Assembly (NCBI GenBank): GCA_027627225.1
Contig: CM051034.1
Span: forward strand, 10,929,761-10,993,760
Source: Congeria kusceri
Taxonomy: Eukaryota; Mollusca; Bivalvia; Myida; Dreissenidae
Length of the DNA: 64,000 nt
Direction of reading: 5' to 3'
Part shown: positions 1 through 12,368 of the stretch, in pieces
How the letters are laid out: each line of letters opens with the position of its first letter
Numbering within the stretch: position 1 is the first letter of the stretch
Notes under the pieces: model-generated
Seen by the model: the letters and a program-made list of their open reading frames with translations, nothing else
What the model was told of the DNA's origin: nothing
The model's database searches: none
Made by a program: the position numbers and the translations under genes

Positions 1-566
1 AAATTTACTTCCGACAACCTTAATGAATTGTTCCCTCCACCGCTTTCCACTTGTCCATATTCTTTACGAAACAGTGCTAACTATGCAACAGTTACGCGAA
101 GACTCGCCATGTACTCGAACTCAGTAATTCCATCTTCGATTAAAATGTGGAATGACCTTGATATAAACATTTGATCGATTGACAGCTTATCTGGTTTTAA
201 AATACATCTTAAACAAATGTTTAATCCACCAACTGTACCACCATATTTTTTTATTGGTGGCCGCTCACAACAGATATACCACGCCAGCATACGAAATAAT
301 TGCAGTGACTTAAATGCTGATCTATATAGTAATCACTTACGCGACAGTCCAACGTGTGCCTGTGCTAGTCCTATTGAAGATGCTGACCATTATTTTTTTT
401 TTACCGAACCGAACGCATTCGCTTATTCACGAACACCCCTCCATTTCATCCCCTAAGTGCATCTAAATTACTATTTGGTATACCCGAACGTTCCAACAGC
501 GACAATAATACACTATTCAGCGAAATACAACGTTATATCAAAAGCACAAATAGATTTAGTCGCTAA
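1..566 (+). pseudogene. LINE ORF2 C-terminal fragment, broken
   Basis: Frame 1 reads a C-terminal tail typical of LINE ORF2 proteins: a block ending in SSIKMWNDLD, then PPYFFIGGR, then a Cys/His segment (LNADLYSNHLRDSPTCACAS followed by EDADHYFF) matching the region after the reverse transcriptase, often called a zinc-knuckle tail. There is an in-frame TGA at 172-174. A frameshift near 450 moves the last segment (LSASKLLFGIPERS to the TAA at 564-566) into another frame. The product would therefore be inactive. Assignment rests on the ordered W-N-L-D, FIG-R and CxC...HYFF motifs known from invertebrate LINEs. Confidence 0.72.
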
Positions 567-1018
567 ACACACTAAACTTAATGTTTACCTATCAAATAGC
601 TCGTTGCATTCAACCTGATGTTTAGCTGATTGGAGTGTGGAGCAATTTAATGAAAAACTATATATTTGCTAAGTATTGCATTCTTAATAGAGTGGAGCAA
701 TATATTATTTTTATAATCATTTCTTATTATTTGTAACATATTTGCAACATATGTACTATTTTGCTGGATGTTATAAGTAAATAATCTGTTATAATTTCGC
801 AAATTTAATATATACATTGATACTTACCTTATCTTATCCGCATCACAACAAATCGGTTACAGGGAAGGGTCGATTTCTAACGTTGTTAAAACTTGTGACC
901 CAACCCTTTTGCTTTTCAAATGTACACACGATCTTGCTGGTAAAATGTCAATGTATGTTTACATGTAAACATTTAAATGTATTTGAAAGCAATAAAATAG
1001 TATTAAACTAAACTAAAC
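1..1018 (+). mobile_element. 3' end of a non-LTR (LINE) retrotransposon
   Basis: The end of the ORF2 reading frame (to 566) is followed by about 450 bp of AT-rich 3' UTR. The element stops in AATAAA plus a short TAAAC-type repeat at about 1000-1018, a usual tail for this kind of LINE in invertebrates. The 5' part lies outside the window. The element abuts the 21-bp minisatellite almost directly. The clade cannot be fixed because no reverse transcriptase or endonuclease motifs are present here. Confidence 0.75.
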
Positions 1019-1085
1019 AGAGTTAGGAGCCGACGATATCCCTAAGTTCTTTCGGAAAGAGGCTGAGGCGAGCACGTCTGACCAG

Positions 1086-2004
1086 TGAATGGTACATGAG
1101 AAGCAGTAAAGGGTACATGAGCACCAGTAAATTGTACATGAGCACCAGTAAATGGTACATGAGCACCAGTAAATGGTACATGAGCACCAGTAAATGGTAC
1201 ATTAGCACCAGTAAATGGTACATGAGCACCAGTAAATGGTACATGAGCACCAGTAAATGGTACATGAGCACCAGTAAATGGTACATGAGCACCAGTAAAT
1301 GGTACATGAGCACCAGTAAATGGTACATGAGCACCAGTAAATGGTACATGAGCACCAGTAAATGGTACATTAGCACCAGTAAATGATACATGAGCACCAG
1401 TAAATGGTACATTAGCACCAGTAAATGGTACATGAGCACCAGTAAATGGTACATTAGCACCAGTAAATGGTACATTAGCACCGGTAAATGTTACATGAGC
1501 ACCAGTAAATGGTACATTAGCACCAGTAAATGGTACATTAGCACCAGTAAATGGTACATGGGCACCAGTAAATGATACATTAGCACCAGTAAATGGTACA
1601 TGAGCACCAGTAAATGGTACATTAGCACCAGTAAATGGTACATTAGCGCCAGTAACTGGTACATGAGCGCCAGTAAATGGTACATTAGCACCAGAAAATG
1701 GTACATTAGCACCAGTAAATGGTACATGAGCACCAGTAAATGGTACATGAGCACCAGTAAATGGTACATGAGCACCAGTAAATGGTACATGAGCACCAGT
1801 AAATGGTACATGATCACCAGTAAATGGTACATTAGCACCAGTAAATGGTACATGAGCACCAGTAAATGGTACATTAGCACCAGTAAATGGTACATGAGCA
1901 CCAGTAAATGATACATGAGCACCAGTAAATAGTACATTAGCACCAGTAAATGGTACATTAGCACCAGTAAATGGTACATTAGCACCAGTAAATGGTACAT
2001 TAGT
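1086..2004. repeat. 21-bp minisatellite, about 44 copies
   Basis: A tandem array with the unit TGGTACATGAGCACCAGTAAA (21 bp). The main variant has ATTAGC instead of ATGAGC, mixed irregularly with the first. A few copies carry point changes (for example near 1483, 1660 and 1812) and indels are almost absent. Because 21 is a multiple of 3 and the unit has few stops, long reading frames exist on both strands. The longest, minus 2055-1042, would be a 7-residue repeat of VPFTGAH/N. I read these as by-products of the repeat. Confidence 0.95.
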
Positions 2005-2055
2005 GAAATCGTCAATGTGTAGTTTAGTTTTGAACATTTGTGAACGTGTTGTCAC

Positions 2056-5000
2056 TTATGTACGTTTGATTGATTTTGAGGATACACATAATGATGTTAA
2101 ATAATCTGAAGAATATGACGCGTTGAATGATTTTAAAAACAATTGTGTTGATTTAAAGTAATTATTCAGAAAAGATGTATGCATTGTGCTTGAAACTTAA
2201 CTAGCTGTGTAAGTTACACTGATTGTTAAATTACACCTCTGTATGCAAGGTAATATTTAAAAGGAGCTAATAAATACATCATAACCTACTGTACTTGTAT
2301 AACATGTAATTTAAATAATAAGATACATGTACTGTAATAAAATGTAGTGTCATCGAATCCTTTTGCATAGTGTCTAATAATTAAATATAATGTGTGCAAA
2401 TTGTATGTATTATGTGTACTTTGGTAGTTTTGTGGTTCGAGGTTTGCTTTGTAAAATATTTATCAATATTACAGTATGAACAGAAATTATATGTGAGAGG
2501 AATGATAATACCACTCTTGAACATTTCTTATTCGTTATAACATTGAATTATGTAATGCTTTTGTTGTTTTACTATTTACTATTGTAATGATTAAGGTGTT
2601 TAATGAGTTACTGTGATGGATTACGTAAACTTAACCTTGATTTCGTTGTGTTGCCTTTTAGTATTTTATTTTATGTCGCTTCTTAAATAATAATAGTGGT
2701 GTTTGTCATATGTATTTGATTAAATTTGTTAGTTTAAATCAGAAACATACTAGCAACAAGCATTGTTTGTACTTTCTTAGTTTAAATATTATTCTAGTAT
2801 TGTTTTTATCGGTTACAGTTGCTATTTGAAGCTGTATTAATTTTAGTTGTATTAATTAATTGGCATTGTTTTCCAGTTATTCACAATTGCTTTCGGAAAC
2901 AACAGAAATGTTAGAAGCGGTCAGTTTTAGGTCACTGATGACCGATGCAGTCGTATTTTGTCAATATCTTCAGTCCTCATGGTGTTCATAGTGTTCGACA
3001 ATATCAAAACAAACATCGATTCCGACACGCAGAGGAGGTTCTTTCAATTGTGTTTTCTGCGTTCACGCACCGTTCTATATAAGAAGTAGAAGTTAACTCG
3101 CATATTACAAATCCCTAAAACTTCGTCTGTAAACATTTGATTTGTGTAATGCAAAAGAACGGGATAATTAATTAGTCTTGAAAACCAATCATCATCCCAG
3201 AAAAACAAACAAATAACAAAAGTTTTAATATAAACAAAGTGAAACTCGAGATGCAGCAGCAGGAGAGAACTCTTATTAGCAGCACAAAGTCCTTTATTTA
3301 CGGCAAGTGACCAACATTGCCAAAACAACACAGCACAATACAAAGAACAATAAGCAAACAAAACACACAAAAATGAATAAAACTCGAGTAAGTGTGTATT
3401 GCTATATAAATTGCGGTTTATTAGATAATATATGAAAATGTATATAACGCGTACACTTACTGTTAAAAAGGAACCTACTACCGGTAGATAAGAAAATTAA
3501 ACACCTGAAAAAATTGACCAATATATAGCGGATATTTGTTTAGTAATGATTTTAATTCACGAGTGATCATAGAAATCACGAATGGCGCAGCCACAATTGA
3601 AAATATGTATTTTATATGAGCACGATTGAATTAAAAGTCGATATTTTACCAAAACCAACATTTTTTTTTATTTTATGCTTTTCCACCGTGTTTTTTTTCA
3701 TTTCATTTTAATTACTATCTTAGTGGGTTTTAGTGGAAAATATCGCAGGAGTCAATGACAGTGTTAAGTCCAGCATCGTTTGCCGGTCCGTTTCATTTAC
3801 TGCTTTAAATCGGGAACCAGTATGAAACAGGGAAATTTATCAGAGTGGTAATTTTCACTGTTTTAAACATTGAATTACCAATTTTATTTCAATGCTATTT
3901 CCCTATAAATTAATGAAAAGCATACAATAAAATAATATACATCATCGTTAATTTGTAAGTGTGTGTCAAATATCGACGCGCGTGAATTGCCTGTTTTGTC
4001 TGGCTTGTTATTGTCAAGTTTGCATACTCCTCGCAGTGGTTACTTCCCCTTTGGTACTCTCTCAGTTACCACTGCCATCACAGTTAAAAATTTACAGATT
4101 TAGAAATGTTCAGGGGAGACGATTATGAGTAGATTGAAGATTTATTTTGTACAAAATTTTAATTGGATCATTATTTTTTTATACCAATTACACAGACATG
4201 TTGCATGATTGGTCCAGGTACATATATTACGAGTTAAAATGAAAAACAATAAATACATAAATAAGTAAACATAACAACGCAATGATTTTACGTTGTCCAC
4301 GTTTTTATCATGTCCTTATCCGCGATTTTATTTCGCGCAAAGTGTTTGCCTATGGTCACGTGGAACTTCATGCCGACAGGGATTTAAACGAGATACTGGT
4401 CATGGACGTAATTCCGGCCTGTACATAAATATTCGGCCACCCTTCAAAAACCGTTTTTGCGATATAGATTAATATGTGTTAAAACTATTAGCAAAAGAAC
4501 TTTCTAAAGCAACAGACTTCTACAGATTTCTCGAATACAGTAAGGATATCTTTATTTACGTTTGAATTGAAATCTCAGTATCATAACAGGAAAACTTGAG
4601 TCACGCGGGGACACTGACGTTATTATACGCACGCAACGAAAATATGGTGTTGCATGATTACAGGTTTAAATTTATTATTTCTTCTAACCGTTAACAAATT
4701 GTCACAAGCAACTTTGACGAAATATGACACACCCGCTTTAAAATATAACATCACTATTTTGTCCAGACGTGGTTTCTGTTTAAATTCGGATATCTCAGAT
4801 TTTCTTACAATTCTCGCTGAATTTCATACCAACATCATTGTAAACTCTATATAGTCCCGGTGAGTGTATGTTGTAGGAACTTACTTCAACGTAAGGGTTA
4901 CACACGGTGCCGAGAATATTCGGCCCCTAGATTGTGCGGTCCCATTCCTAGTTTTCAATTCAGTAGACAAATCGGCCCCTTTGACAATTTTGCCATTATA

Positions 5001-5121
5001 CCTTTCGGTCCGTTTCTGTGTGTGTGTGTATTTCGAAGTTTATGAGGTCCTTCCGCGCCTGAGGCTGCATTATGTGAGGACCCGAAGTGTGTCCCAGCAC
5101 TCCTACCTAATTAATTTACTA
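2056..5121. other. Intergenic AT-rich sequence, no gene seen
   Basis: About 3 kb with only short open frames and no recognisable domain, RNA gene or tandem repeat. Short poly-T runs occur near 3660 and 3695. The open frame at 3044-3370 (minus) and those at 4654-5151 (plus) have no recognisable protein features and are not called as genes. Confidence 0.6.
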
Positions 5122-5283
5122 GAGACTCACGAAAGTTGGGACGAATTTTGAATCATAGCTGCAATTTCCAGCTATTTATTTTTTACTGAAAGATATTTAA
5201 TTTGGGTGTGGTCTTGTGCTGTGGGGGAAAACCGGAGTACCCGGAGGAAACCCCACCTGTCCGGTATGGTGGCCACCAACCAA
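5122..5283 (+). repeat. 162-bp dispersed repeat, copy 1
   Basis: The block starts GAGACTCACGAAAGTTGGGA and ends in ACCAACCAA. It contains ACCGGAGTACCCGGAGGAAA, a sequence motif seen widely in invertebrate repeats. An equally long, near-identical copy lies at 59110-59271 in the same orientation, next to the right terminal repeat of the 11.6-kb element. No terminal repeats or coding frame are clear; it may be a fragment of a larger element. Confidence 0.8.
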
Positions 5284-6697
5284 ACTCACATCGGTCCGCT
5301 TCTTGATTGATGTGTTTTTGATATTTCATAAATTTATATTCATATTAATAATATCTATACTTAATTGAATAATGTATTCTCTATTTTATCCATTTCAATT
5401 ATAACTGTTTACTTACTCAAATAAACGCATAAACCCGCACAGGTGAAAATAATCAGCTATACACTAAGATTTTCAAATTGAATTACCTCCCTTGAATAGA
5501 ATGAAAGAAGTTTAATGTTATTTATAGTTCACGTCACCATTGGCTTCAGATTTTAAAAACTTGTTTTCTTTATTTTTGACATAAAATTGATGTTCAAACA
5601 AAACAAACACAATATAAACAAAAAAGAAAGAAACGAAACCATTTGCTGTTTACCATTGCCAACATTGGTTTAAGTTATACAGAATTTAAGGGGGGGGGAT
5701 GGGTTACCGGTTAAAGAAAGTCGTTTTTGTACATGTTTTCAGTCAAAATTGTAATTTTTGTAATCCTTGCTCGTTACTATACAGATAAGGACATTTATTT
5801 AAAAAAAACAATTTATTATAAACATTGCAGAGGAATCCAAAAAGTGGCCGATTTTTTACGTAAATTTGAGCTAGGAAAATGGACTTTTTATACGTTGTTT
5901 ATTTCCGTTTATATAGTTTCCATACACTCGTCCATACTGATTTAAACATACAAGTCATATGAGTGTTGAACCCAGGATTATTGATGTGAAGTTTAATCTT
6001 GATCAGTTGTGTACAAGGTGAGATTTCAAACAAACAACCCCCAAAGTGTTCGGAATTACGTCCATGACCAGTATGCTCGGACACAGTTAAATATCTGCGC
6101 GGAGGTTGGCTACTTTGAACCACGCCTTCTCAGAACCCGTAGTAAGCATTACCTTTAATGGATATCTACTATCTAACATGTTCTAATGATGGACATGCGA
6201 GCGACCATCCAAAATGTATGTTATATTCTAAGTAATAAGCGCCCCTCCCTTTCTAACCACCAAGAGTTTACAAATAAATAATTACAACTTTTTTGCATTT
6301 TCACGTAAACTATGCATTCTGATTGTATAATCCGCTTAAGTGACCTGTCATTCATACCTCGATGAACCGGCTGCGTATGCAAATTACCCCTTTATTATTC
6401 ATGACAGCACTTCTTTTTCATTCTCTATTTGCGAAATGACGTCATTGTTTTGCTCGAATCTTTAAGATGTTTACTTTCATTCGATATTTGCGAGATGACG
6501 TCATTATTTTGCGGGAACGTTTACGATGCATACAACATCGTTCGTAAACAAAACGACTGATGTATTTTTTGCCGGTATTGCAGACGATGAAATAGTTAAC
6601 GCATATTGGGAAATTTGAATTGTTTTTACCAGAAAGTCAATTCCAAAATGATCTACGGCGATTTGAAATGTCTGACGAGATCATATGAAGGAATGGT
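5284..6697. other. Intergenic, nothing recognised
   Basis: AT-rich DNA with a 9-base G run near 5690 and a pair of similar short segments around 6430 and 6490 (ATTTGCGAAATGACGTCATT / ATTTGCGAGATGACGTCATT), each with a TGACGTCA palindrome of the CRE type. No coding region was recognised. Confidence 0.5.
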
Positions 6698-6766
6698 CAC
6701 AGTCGTCCATAGACATATAGGGAAGAAATCGTAAAATGCGTACGGAGGCGGCCGGGCGGTGGCGGA
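6698..6766 (+). repeat. 69-bp GC-rich dispersed block, copy 1
   Basis: A GC-rich island in AT-rich surroundings, containing CATATAGGGAAG and ending in CGGAGGCGGCCGGGCGGTG. A same-length copy lies at 31476-31544 in the same orientation, with about 62 of 69 positions matching by eye. Copy 1 is followed by TCCGCCATCTTGGAT (near 6810), which resembles a YY1-type promoter motif, so a promoter-associated role is possible but unproven. Confidence 0.65.
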
Positions 6767-7412
6767 CTGATCGGGCGAGAGGTATGCCGAAGTCGACTGC
6801 AACTGAATAGTCCGCCATCTTGGATATTTGTCGGGGAAGCAATGTGCTAAACATCTCGGATTTGTAAATGCTAAGAAGATGCTCGGTATGGAATTTGGGT
6901 AATTTGGTCGTTATTTACTTTAAAGAAATCGACGATACTATTTTGACATGAAAAAAAAAAGATATTTGAATGATGTTGTGATTTGACCTACTTAGCGACA
7001 AGCTCGCTAAGTTTGGTCTGACTATTGGTCGACTATTTTATAGAATAAATTATTATAATCTTCAAATAATGAATCATAAAGTGCGAAAGCAAATTAATGA
7101 ATTAGTTCTATGTTGTACGTTACTTTGCCTCATTGTTAAATGAAATGCTGACTAACTTTCTAAAAATCACCAAATCACGGAAACGATTAACAGGTTTACT
7201 TTCGGTTTCATTTCTGTTGATAGGAAACTAGTGCACATGTAAATTATGATAGTGTAAGTGGATAAGAGACTGAGTTTGTTACATTTTTTAAATGTTATCT
7301 TATATAGCAATAAAATTGAAGAGCCTGTCTGTTTCATTCTTATCCTCCAGTGACCTCATTCCGGTCACAGGGGCCGGGCCTAAAACAATAAAAATACCCA
7401 ATAGATAAATAT

Positions 7413-8690
7413 TGGTATAGGGGACCTCTCCTGCGTCGTCCGTCGTCTGTTGTCCGTGTGCCGTCAACAATTTGTTTCGTTCTCACGATATATGTCACTT
7501 TTTATCCAATCTCAACCAAACTTGCACGGGTTCTGTATGACCGTAAAATCTCGGACGGGATGGTTATTGGGCCAGATCACACTAGTAATTGATCCTTTTT
7601 TCATGCAAATAAAGTGCAAAAATGCCTTTTTCCTACATATAGTCTTTATTTTCCATCAATTCTTAACCTCACTTTCACAGTTGTGTATGACCATCAGATC
7701 TCAGCAGACTCCAAATATGGGCCAGATGGTGTTTCAAATGCGGGAGTTTTTGCCCTTCGGTTATGAAAATATATTCAAAAATGGTAATAATTCAGGATAG
7801 AGACTTCATTTTTCATCCAATCTTCACCAATCGTGCGCAGTTTGTCTATGACCATGAGATTACAGTTGAAGTCGAATATAAGCAAGATCGGACCAGAAAC
7901 ATCGGAGTTATTGCCCTTTGTTTGTGAAAAAATATGCAAACATGGACATTATTCAGGATAGAGACTTCATATTTCATCCAATCTTCACCAATCTTGCACA
8001 GTTTGTCTTTGACCATAAGATTAAAGGTAAAATCGAATATAAGCAAAATCGGGCCAGAAACACTGGATTTATTACCCATTGTTTGTGAAAAAAATACAAA
8101 CCTGGACATTGTTTAGAACAGAGACTGTATTTTTCATCCAAGCTTCACCAATCTTGCACAGTTTGTCTATGAACGTAAGATAACAGGTGAAGTCGAATAT
8201 AAGCACAGCGTTTTTCCTCTATATTAACTTAGTACCCTAAAAAGGTACATTCCCAAGCCAATTTACCTACAAATTCTCCCAATTGGACGATAAAAAAAAT
8301 CCCAAATATCTGGGAAAACGATCCTAAACAGATTCACTATATGTATTTAACTTTAATTTTAATTCCTGGAAACACAAGTACAAGTGAAAGAATCAATGAA
8401 AGGGCAGTTTTAGAGGTTATTTATTGTTTTCTAATTCTATTTGGCAGTTTTTGCAAAAACTGATAAAATTCCCAATTTGGTTGAAAACGTGGCTAATTTT
8501 CCGAATTCGACTGGTACCGGTACCATTCCCAAAGTAATGAGGAAAAAATGCTGAAGCATAATCGGGCCAACAACGCCGGAGTTATTGCCCCTTGTGTGTG
8601 GAAAAAAACATCGACAAGTTATCAATGATTGGCTTGCATACACTATTTTTTATTAAATGATGACCAGACTCGCACAGTTTGCGTATGACC
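7413..8690. repeat. Dispersed element with about 170-bp internal tandem units
   Basis: Starts near GGGGACCTCTCCTGCGTCGT and contains at least three degenerate units of about 170 bp. Each includes TTTTCATCCAATCTTCACCA, CTTGCACAGTTTGTCTATGA, and ATCGGGCCAGAAACA followed by a variant of TTTGTGAAAAAA. The open frames at 7450-7800 and 7846-8109 lie wholly in these units and are treated as chance. This architecture, short units inside a dispersed element, recurs at 10.3, 18.4, 36.8, 50.7, 57.8 and 61 kb. Confidence 0.7.
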
Positions 8691-9288
8691 ATAAAAATTG
8701 ATAAGATTTGATTTCCAACTATTGCAAACCTTATATGCAGTTATTTGTACATGCAACATTGATGTCTTCAGAGCCTGCATTAACATCAGTTATCATTGGA
8801 CAGAAAATTATCAAAGAAAAAGCAAAACTGGACCTTATAGCACAGCCATCGCAATTATCGCATTGCAACTAGATCTCCAAAACTGTTTGCAACAAAAACA
8901 TCAAAATCTACTGTTTTTAATGACAAAGGGTCAGGTAAGAATATCGGGAAAAGTTATCCAAGTGGTATGTGTGGGTATTTATTACCTTTAGTGATAGCTC
9001 TAGTAGTTTTACTGATTGAAGATTACAAGTGACTATAGATACCTGTCTATTCTAAAAATGGTAAAGATTTTACTAGGGTATCGTTAAGGTACTATATTCA
9101 TTTATAAACAAATCTATGTTTCTAGGTTTCTTTCTGCTGTCCACACTTTCAAACCAATGTGCCAACTTAAGAAATACATCATCTCTATACCTCCTATAGT
9201 TGAGGGTGCTGTTGTTCATAATTTACATTTAATACTGCAAAAATATGTTTTGATTTTCTGATCATGAGCATTTTTCTAAAGCTTTCAC

Positions 9289-9357
9289 ACTTTCATGGTG
9301 TAAGGAAACATACCTACTTACTAAGTGGGAGATCTGGGTTCAATTCCCAGTGAAAGT
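9289..9357 (+). tRNA. tRNA-like cloverleaf (pseudo-tRNA or SINE head)
   Basis: A 69-nt segment folds as a cloverleaf. The acceptor arms ACTTTCA/TGAAAGT are a perfect 7 bp. The anticodon stem is CCTAC/GTGGG with loop TTACTAA (anticodon ACT). The T arm CTGGG-TTCAATT-CCCAG is perfect, and the variable loop is 4 nt. The D arm is weak (about 3 bp) but its loop has GG. Anticodon ACT would be unusual for a eukaryotic serine tRNA, which uses GCT and has a long variable arm, so I favour a tRNA-derived remnant over a working gene. Confidence 0.45.
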
Positions 9358-9905
9358 AAAAGTCACAAGGAAAAATGCTTATCGTTTGCAGCACAAATAG
9401 TGTGAAATACACAAATACACATGTATTTCTTCATTCTACCATTTGCTTATTGTATCAATCCTTTCAGTCTAATAAGGGCTTTAACCTGACTATGATTATG
9501 CCCAAAATCCAAGATGTTTTGATAATATATTTGGTTTGCAAATGTACGTCAGTCAGTAGATCAAATTTATTTCCGCGAACACTTACTAGTCATTACATTT
9601 CCTTATTTGGTTGTATAGAAATCGATTGCCGTATTTAAAACAAATTTGACAGAACTGTTCCTTGAGTGACACTACCAAATTCCTTCAAATCATTTTGATT
9701 CGTTAAAAATCATGGCTGCCAGGGGGCAGTGGCATTTTCCGTATATGGCTATATGGAAATCTTCTCAGAAACCGCATGCTGGATTTCAAAATTATTTCAC
9801 AGAAATGGTCCTTGGGTAACACTACTAAATTCCGCCTATTGTCGTTCATTTGTCATTTGTCGTCTACATTTGCCTTGTCAACACTCTATAGACAACATGT
9901 ATAGG

Positions 9906-10012
9906 TTAGATTTTATTAAGAGAATTCTTCAGGAATAAGAAGCCCTAAGTAAAGGAGCGCAGCGACCGAACGGGGCTTCTTATTTCTGAAGAATTCTCTT
10001 AATAAATTCTAA
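9906..10012. repeat. 40-bp inverted repeat (hairpin), loop 27 nt
   Basis: Left arm 9906-9945 and right arm 9973-10012 are complementary except at about two to three positions. The arms contain AAGAGAATTCTTCAGGAATA and its complement. The 27-nt loop is GC-rich (around GGAGCGCAGCGACC). It could be a foldback or MITE end, or a hairpin RNA if transcribed. Confidence 0.85.
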
Positions 10013-10254
10013 CGTATTTAGTGTTAGCCCCTCCGCACTACATCAGACTAAAAGTCATTCCTCACCATTCCTCACCATGCCTGTCAATCCACTTTAAACG
10101 GTACATATTAATTTACATTGAAATTGACGATTATACAGTATCACTTTGCAGGGGTGTAAAGCTATTGCTTACGTTTATTTTGTGTTCACATGCTACTGGT
10201 ACTCTGTTTACATGCAATCTGACAAAAGAACAAACATTTCCTAAAGTCGTTGCA

Positions 10255-11090
10255 TATGTATACCCCCACAAACGAAGTTTGGGGGGGAGGTATATAGGAG
10301 TGAACTTGTCGGTCTGTCGGTCTGTTGGTTTTTGGTTTCCGGATGATGACTCAAGAAAGGCTTGACATATTCAAATAATTTTTAAAACACATGTGTAGCA
10401 TCATAGAATACAGGTCGTGTTCGATGTTGGTTACAAACCACTAAATTTTGACAAAGTTATGGCCCCTTTTCGACTTAAAATTCCCTAAAAACATGATTTC
10501 CGGACAATTGCTCGTGAATGGCTTGACGTATTCAAATAATTGTTGGTATACATGTGTAGCATCATAAAATACGGTTCATGTTCGACTTTGGTTACAAACC
10601 ACTAAATTTTGACACAGTTATGGCCCTTTATTTGACATAAATTCCCTAGAAACATGGTTTTCTGGCGATAACTCAACAATGGCTTGACATATTTATATAA
10701 TTATTGGTACACACGTGTAGCATCATAAAATACAGGTCAAGTTCGACTTTAGTTACAAACCACTAAATTTTGACACAGTTATGGCCCCCTTTTTGACTTA
10801 AATTCCCGAAACTCATGGACAAAAACTTGAAAGGTTTCACATATTTAAATTATTTTTGGTACATAGGTGTAACATAAAATACAGATAAAGTTCAACTTTG
10901 GTTACAAACCACTAAATGTTGACAGAGTTATGGCTCCTATTGAAATTAATTTTTTCCAAATACACTTTTGACCATTCACAAATTAAAGCATTCTCTCTCT
11001 GTCCATTTCTTTCGAATGGATGCCATAGTTTTGTGACAAAGCCATATTGTGGCGGTATATCCGTCACTCATGTGACAATTCTAGTTTAGG
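10255..11090 (+). repeat. Dispersed element with about 120-bp internal units
   Basis: It begins TATACCCCCACAAACGAAGT, a GC-rich start, and ends GGTATATCCGTCACTCATG. Inside are four degenerate units sharing GGCTTGACATATTCAAATAA, TAGCATCATAAAATACAGGT, GGTTACAAACCACTAAATTT and GTTATGGCCCC. It is non-coding and of a repeat type common in molluscs. Confidence 0.75.
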
Positions 11091-12126
11091 ATGTGATTAT
11101 AATCAGAATGGTTTTTCAATGGTAACAGTATGTTGTGTGAAATTACCACTCAGTGCAATGGACCAGTCCATTTTCAGAAAATATACCAAAACACAGAGCC
11201 AGTGATTCTTGTAAAGGCGTGTTAAACCGCGCTTGCGCACTGATTGCTATGTTCTACAGCTGAGCAGATAGAACAAACTATTAATTGGTAAGAGTCTGCG
11301 AAGAACGTTCTTCATGAAATTAATCTTTTGCATTTTAACAAAATTGAGACATCTGATTGGCTAGAAAATTGGGGCAAACACTAATTATTGCCCAATCTTC
11401 ATGAAATTAGCCCAGAACATTTGTTAAATTATATCTCAGACTAGTTCGAAATTGGGTCATGTGGTGTCAAAAACGAGGTCACTAGGGCAAATGAAAGAAA
11501 AAGCTTGTGAGCACTCTAGAAGCAACAATTGCTGCCCAATCGACATGAAACTTGGTTAGCCCCTCAGGTGAGTGACCTAGGGCTTTACAGTTTTCTTGTT
11601 TGCATAGTGGCCCTGACTTAAACCACACACTTGGTTCTTGTGTGACACATCATCTCATGATATTGATCATAAAGTGCATATACTTTAGAAAATTAAGTTA
11701 TGCTTTGTACACTTTGACCAGACTGTATGGCTGATTTATCAAACCACAGATGACATTAGATGGTGAAATAAATTATAGATATTGCCCAGCTTGTCCAAGA
11801 GTACTTATGTATGGACAAGTCTGAATTAGGCTGAATTAACTCTAAACATTTTTATTCACTTTGGATACATATGGAAGATACCACTTCAAAGTGGACAAGT
11901 AACCTGGAGTCAGATTTTGGTACCACATGCATATTCCATACTTGGCCATAAAGTAATCCATACATGTACTTTTTAATGTCTGCCAAGACATTATCACCTT
12001 AATAAAAGCCTGATCATTGATGTGATGTTATCATGTTATGCATTTCTTTGTTTTCATTCAGTATGTTCATGTAAAATGAACACAGAAGGATCAAACTGCA
12101 ATATATGTGCAGTATTATGCAATCGC
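11091..12126. other. Intergenic, dispersed-repeat fragments only
   Basis: Contains a partial dispersed repeat around 11380-11600 (CCCAATCTTCATGAAATTAG repeated in variant form, ending GGTGAGTGACCTAGGGC). No gene was recognised. Confidence 0.5.
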
Positions 12127-12129
12127 CTT

Positions 12130-12205
12130 GATTGGGTATCGAACCATGGGCCTATTTCATCATCGCAGGAACAGAGACACCACATCCACTACATGCTATT
12201 TCAAG
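12130..12205 (-). other. tRNA-like segment
   Basis: The reverse strand reads TAGTGGATGTGGTGTC and then, about 45 nt on, CCATGGTTCGATACCCAATC. These match a degenerate A box and a good B box of RNA polymerase III tRNA promoters. No complete cloverleaf is evident, so this is probably a SINE head or tRNA pseudogene. Confidence 0.4.
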
Positions 12206-12368
12206 CTTGGTAGTTTCTGCATGTAATTGTTGTTTCGCTGAATTATTAATAAACATTTATAGTTTAGTATTAAATTATTTATAAAAAAATCTGCTTAGAA
12301 ATTTATCTATGAACATTCTCATACCATGCTGGAAGTACTTGTTAGTTAATTGTTGACTTTTTTGTTTT

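Noticed and set aside
1086..2004. CRISPR array
   Set aside because: Units are contiguous with no unique spacers, and the surroundings are eukaryotic.
1042..2055. 337-codon and other frames in the 21-bp array as repeat proteins
   Set aside because: Several overlapping frames on both strands are open at once, as expected from a stop-poor 21-bp unit; kept only as a question in the findings.
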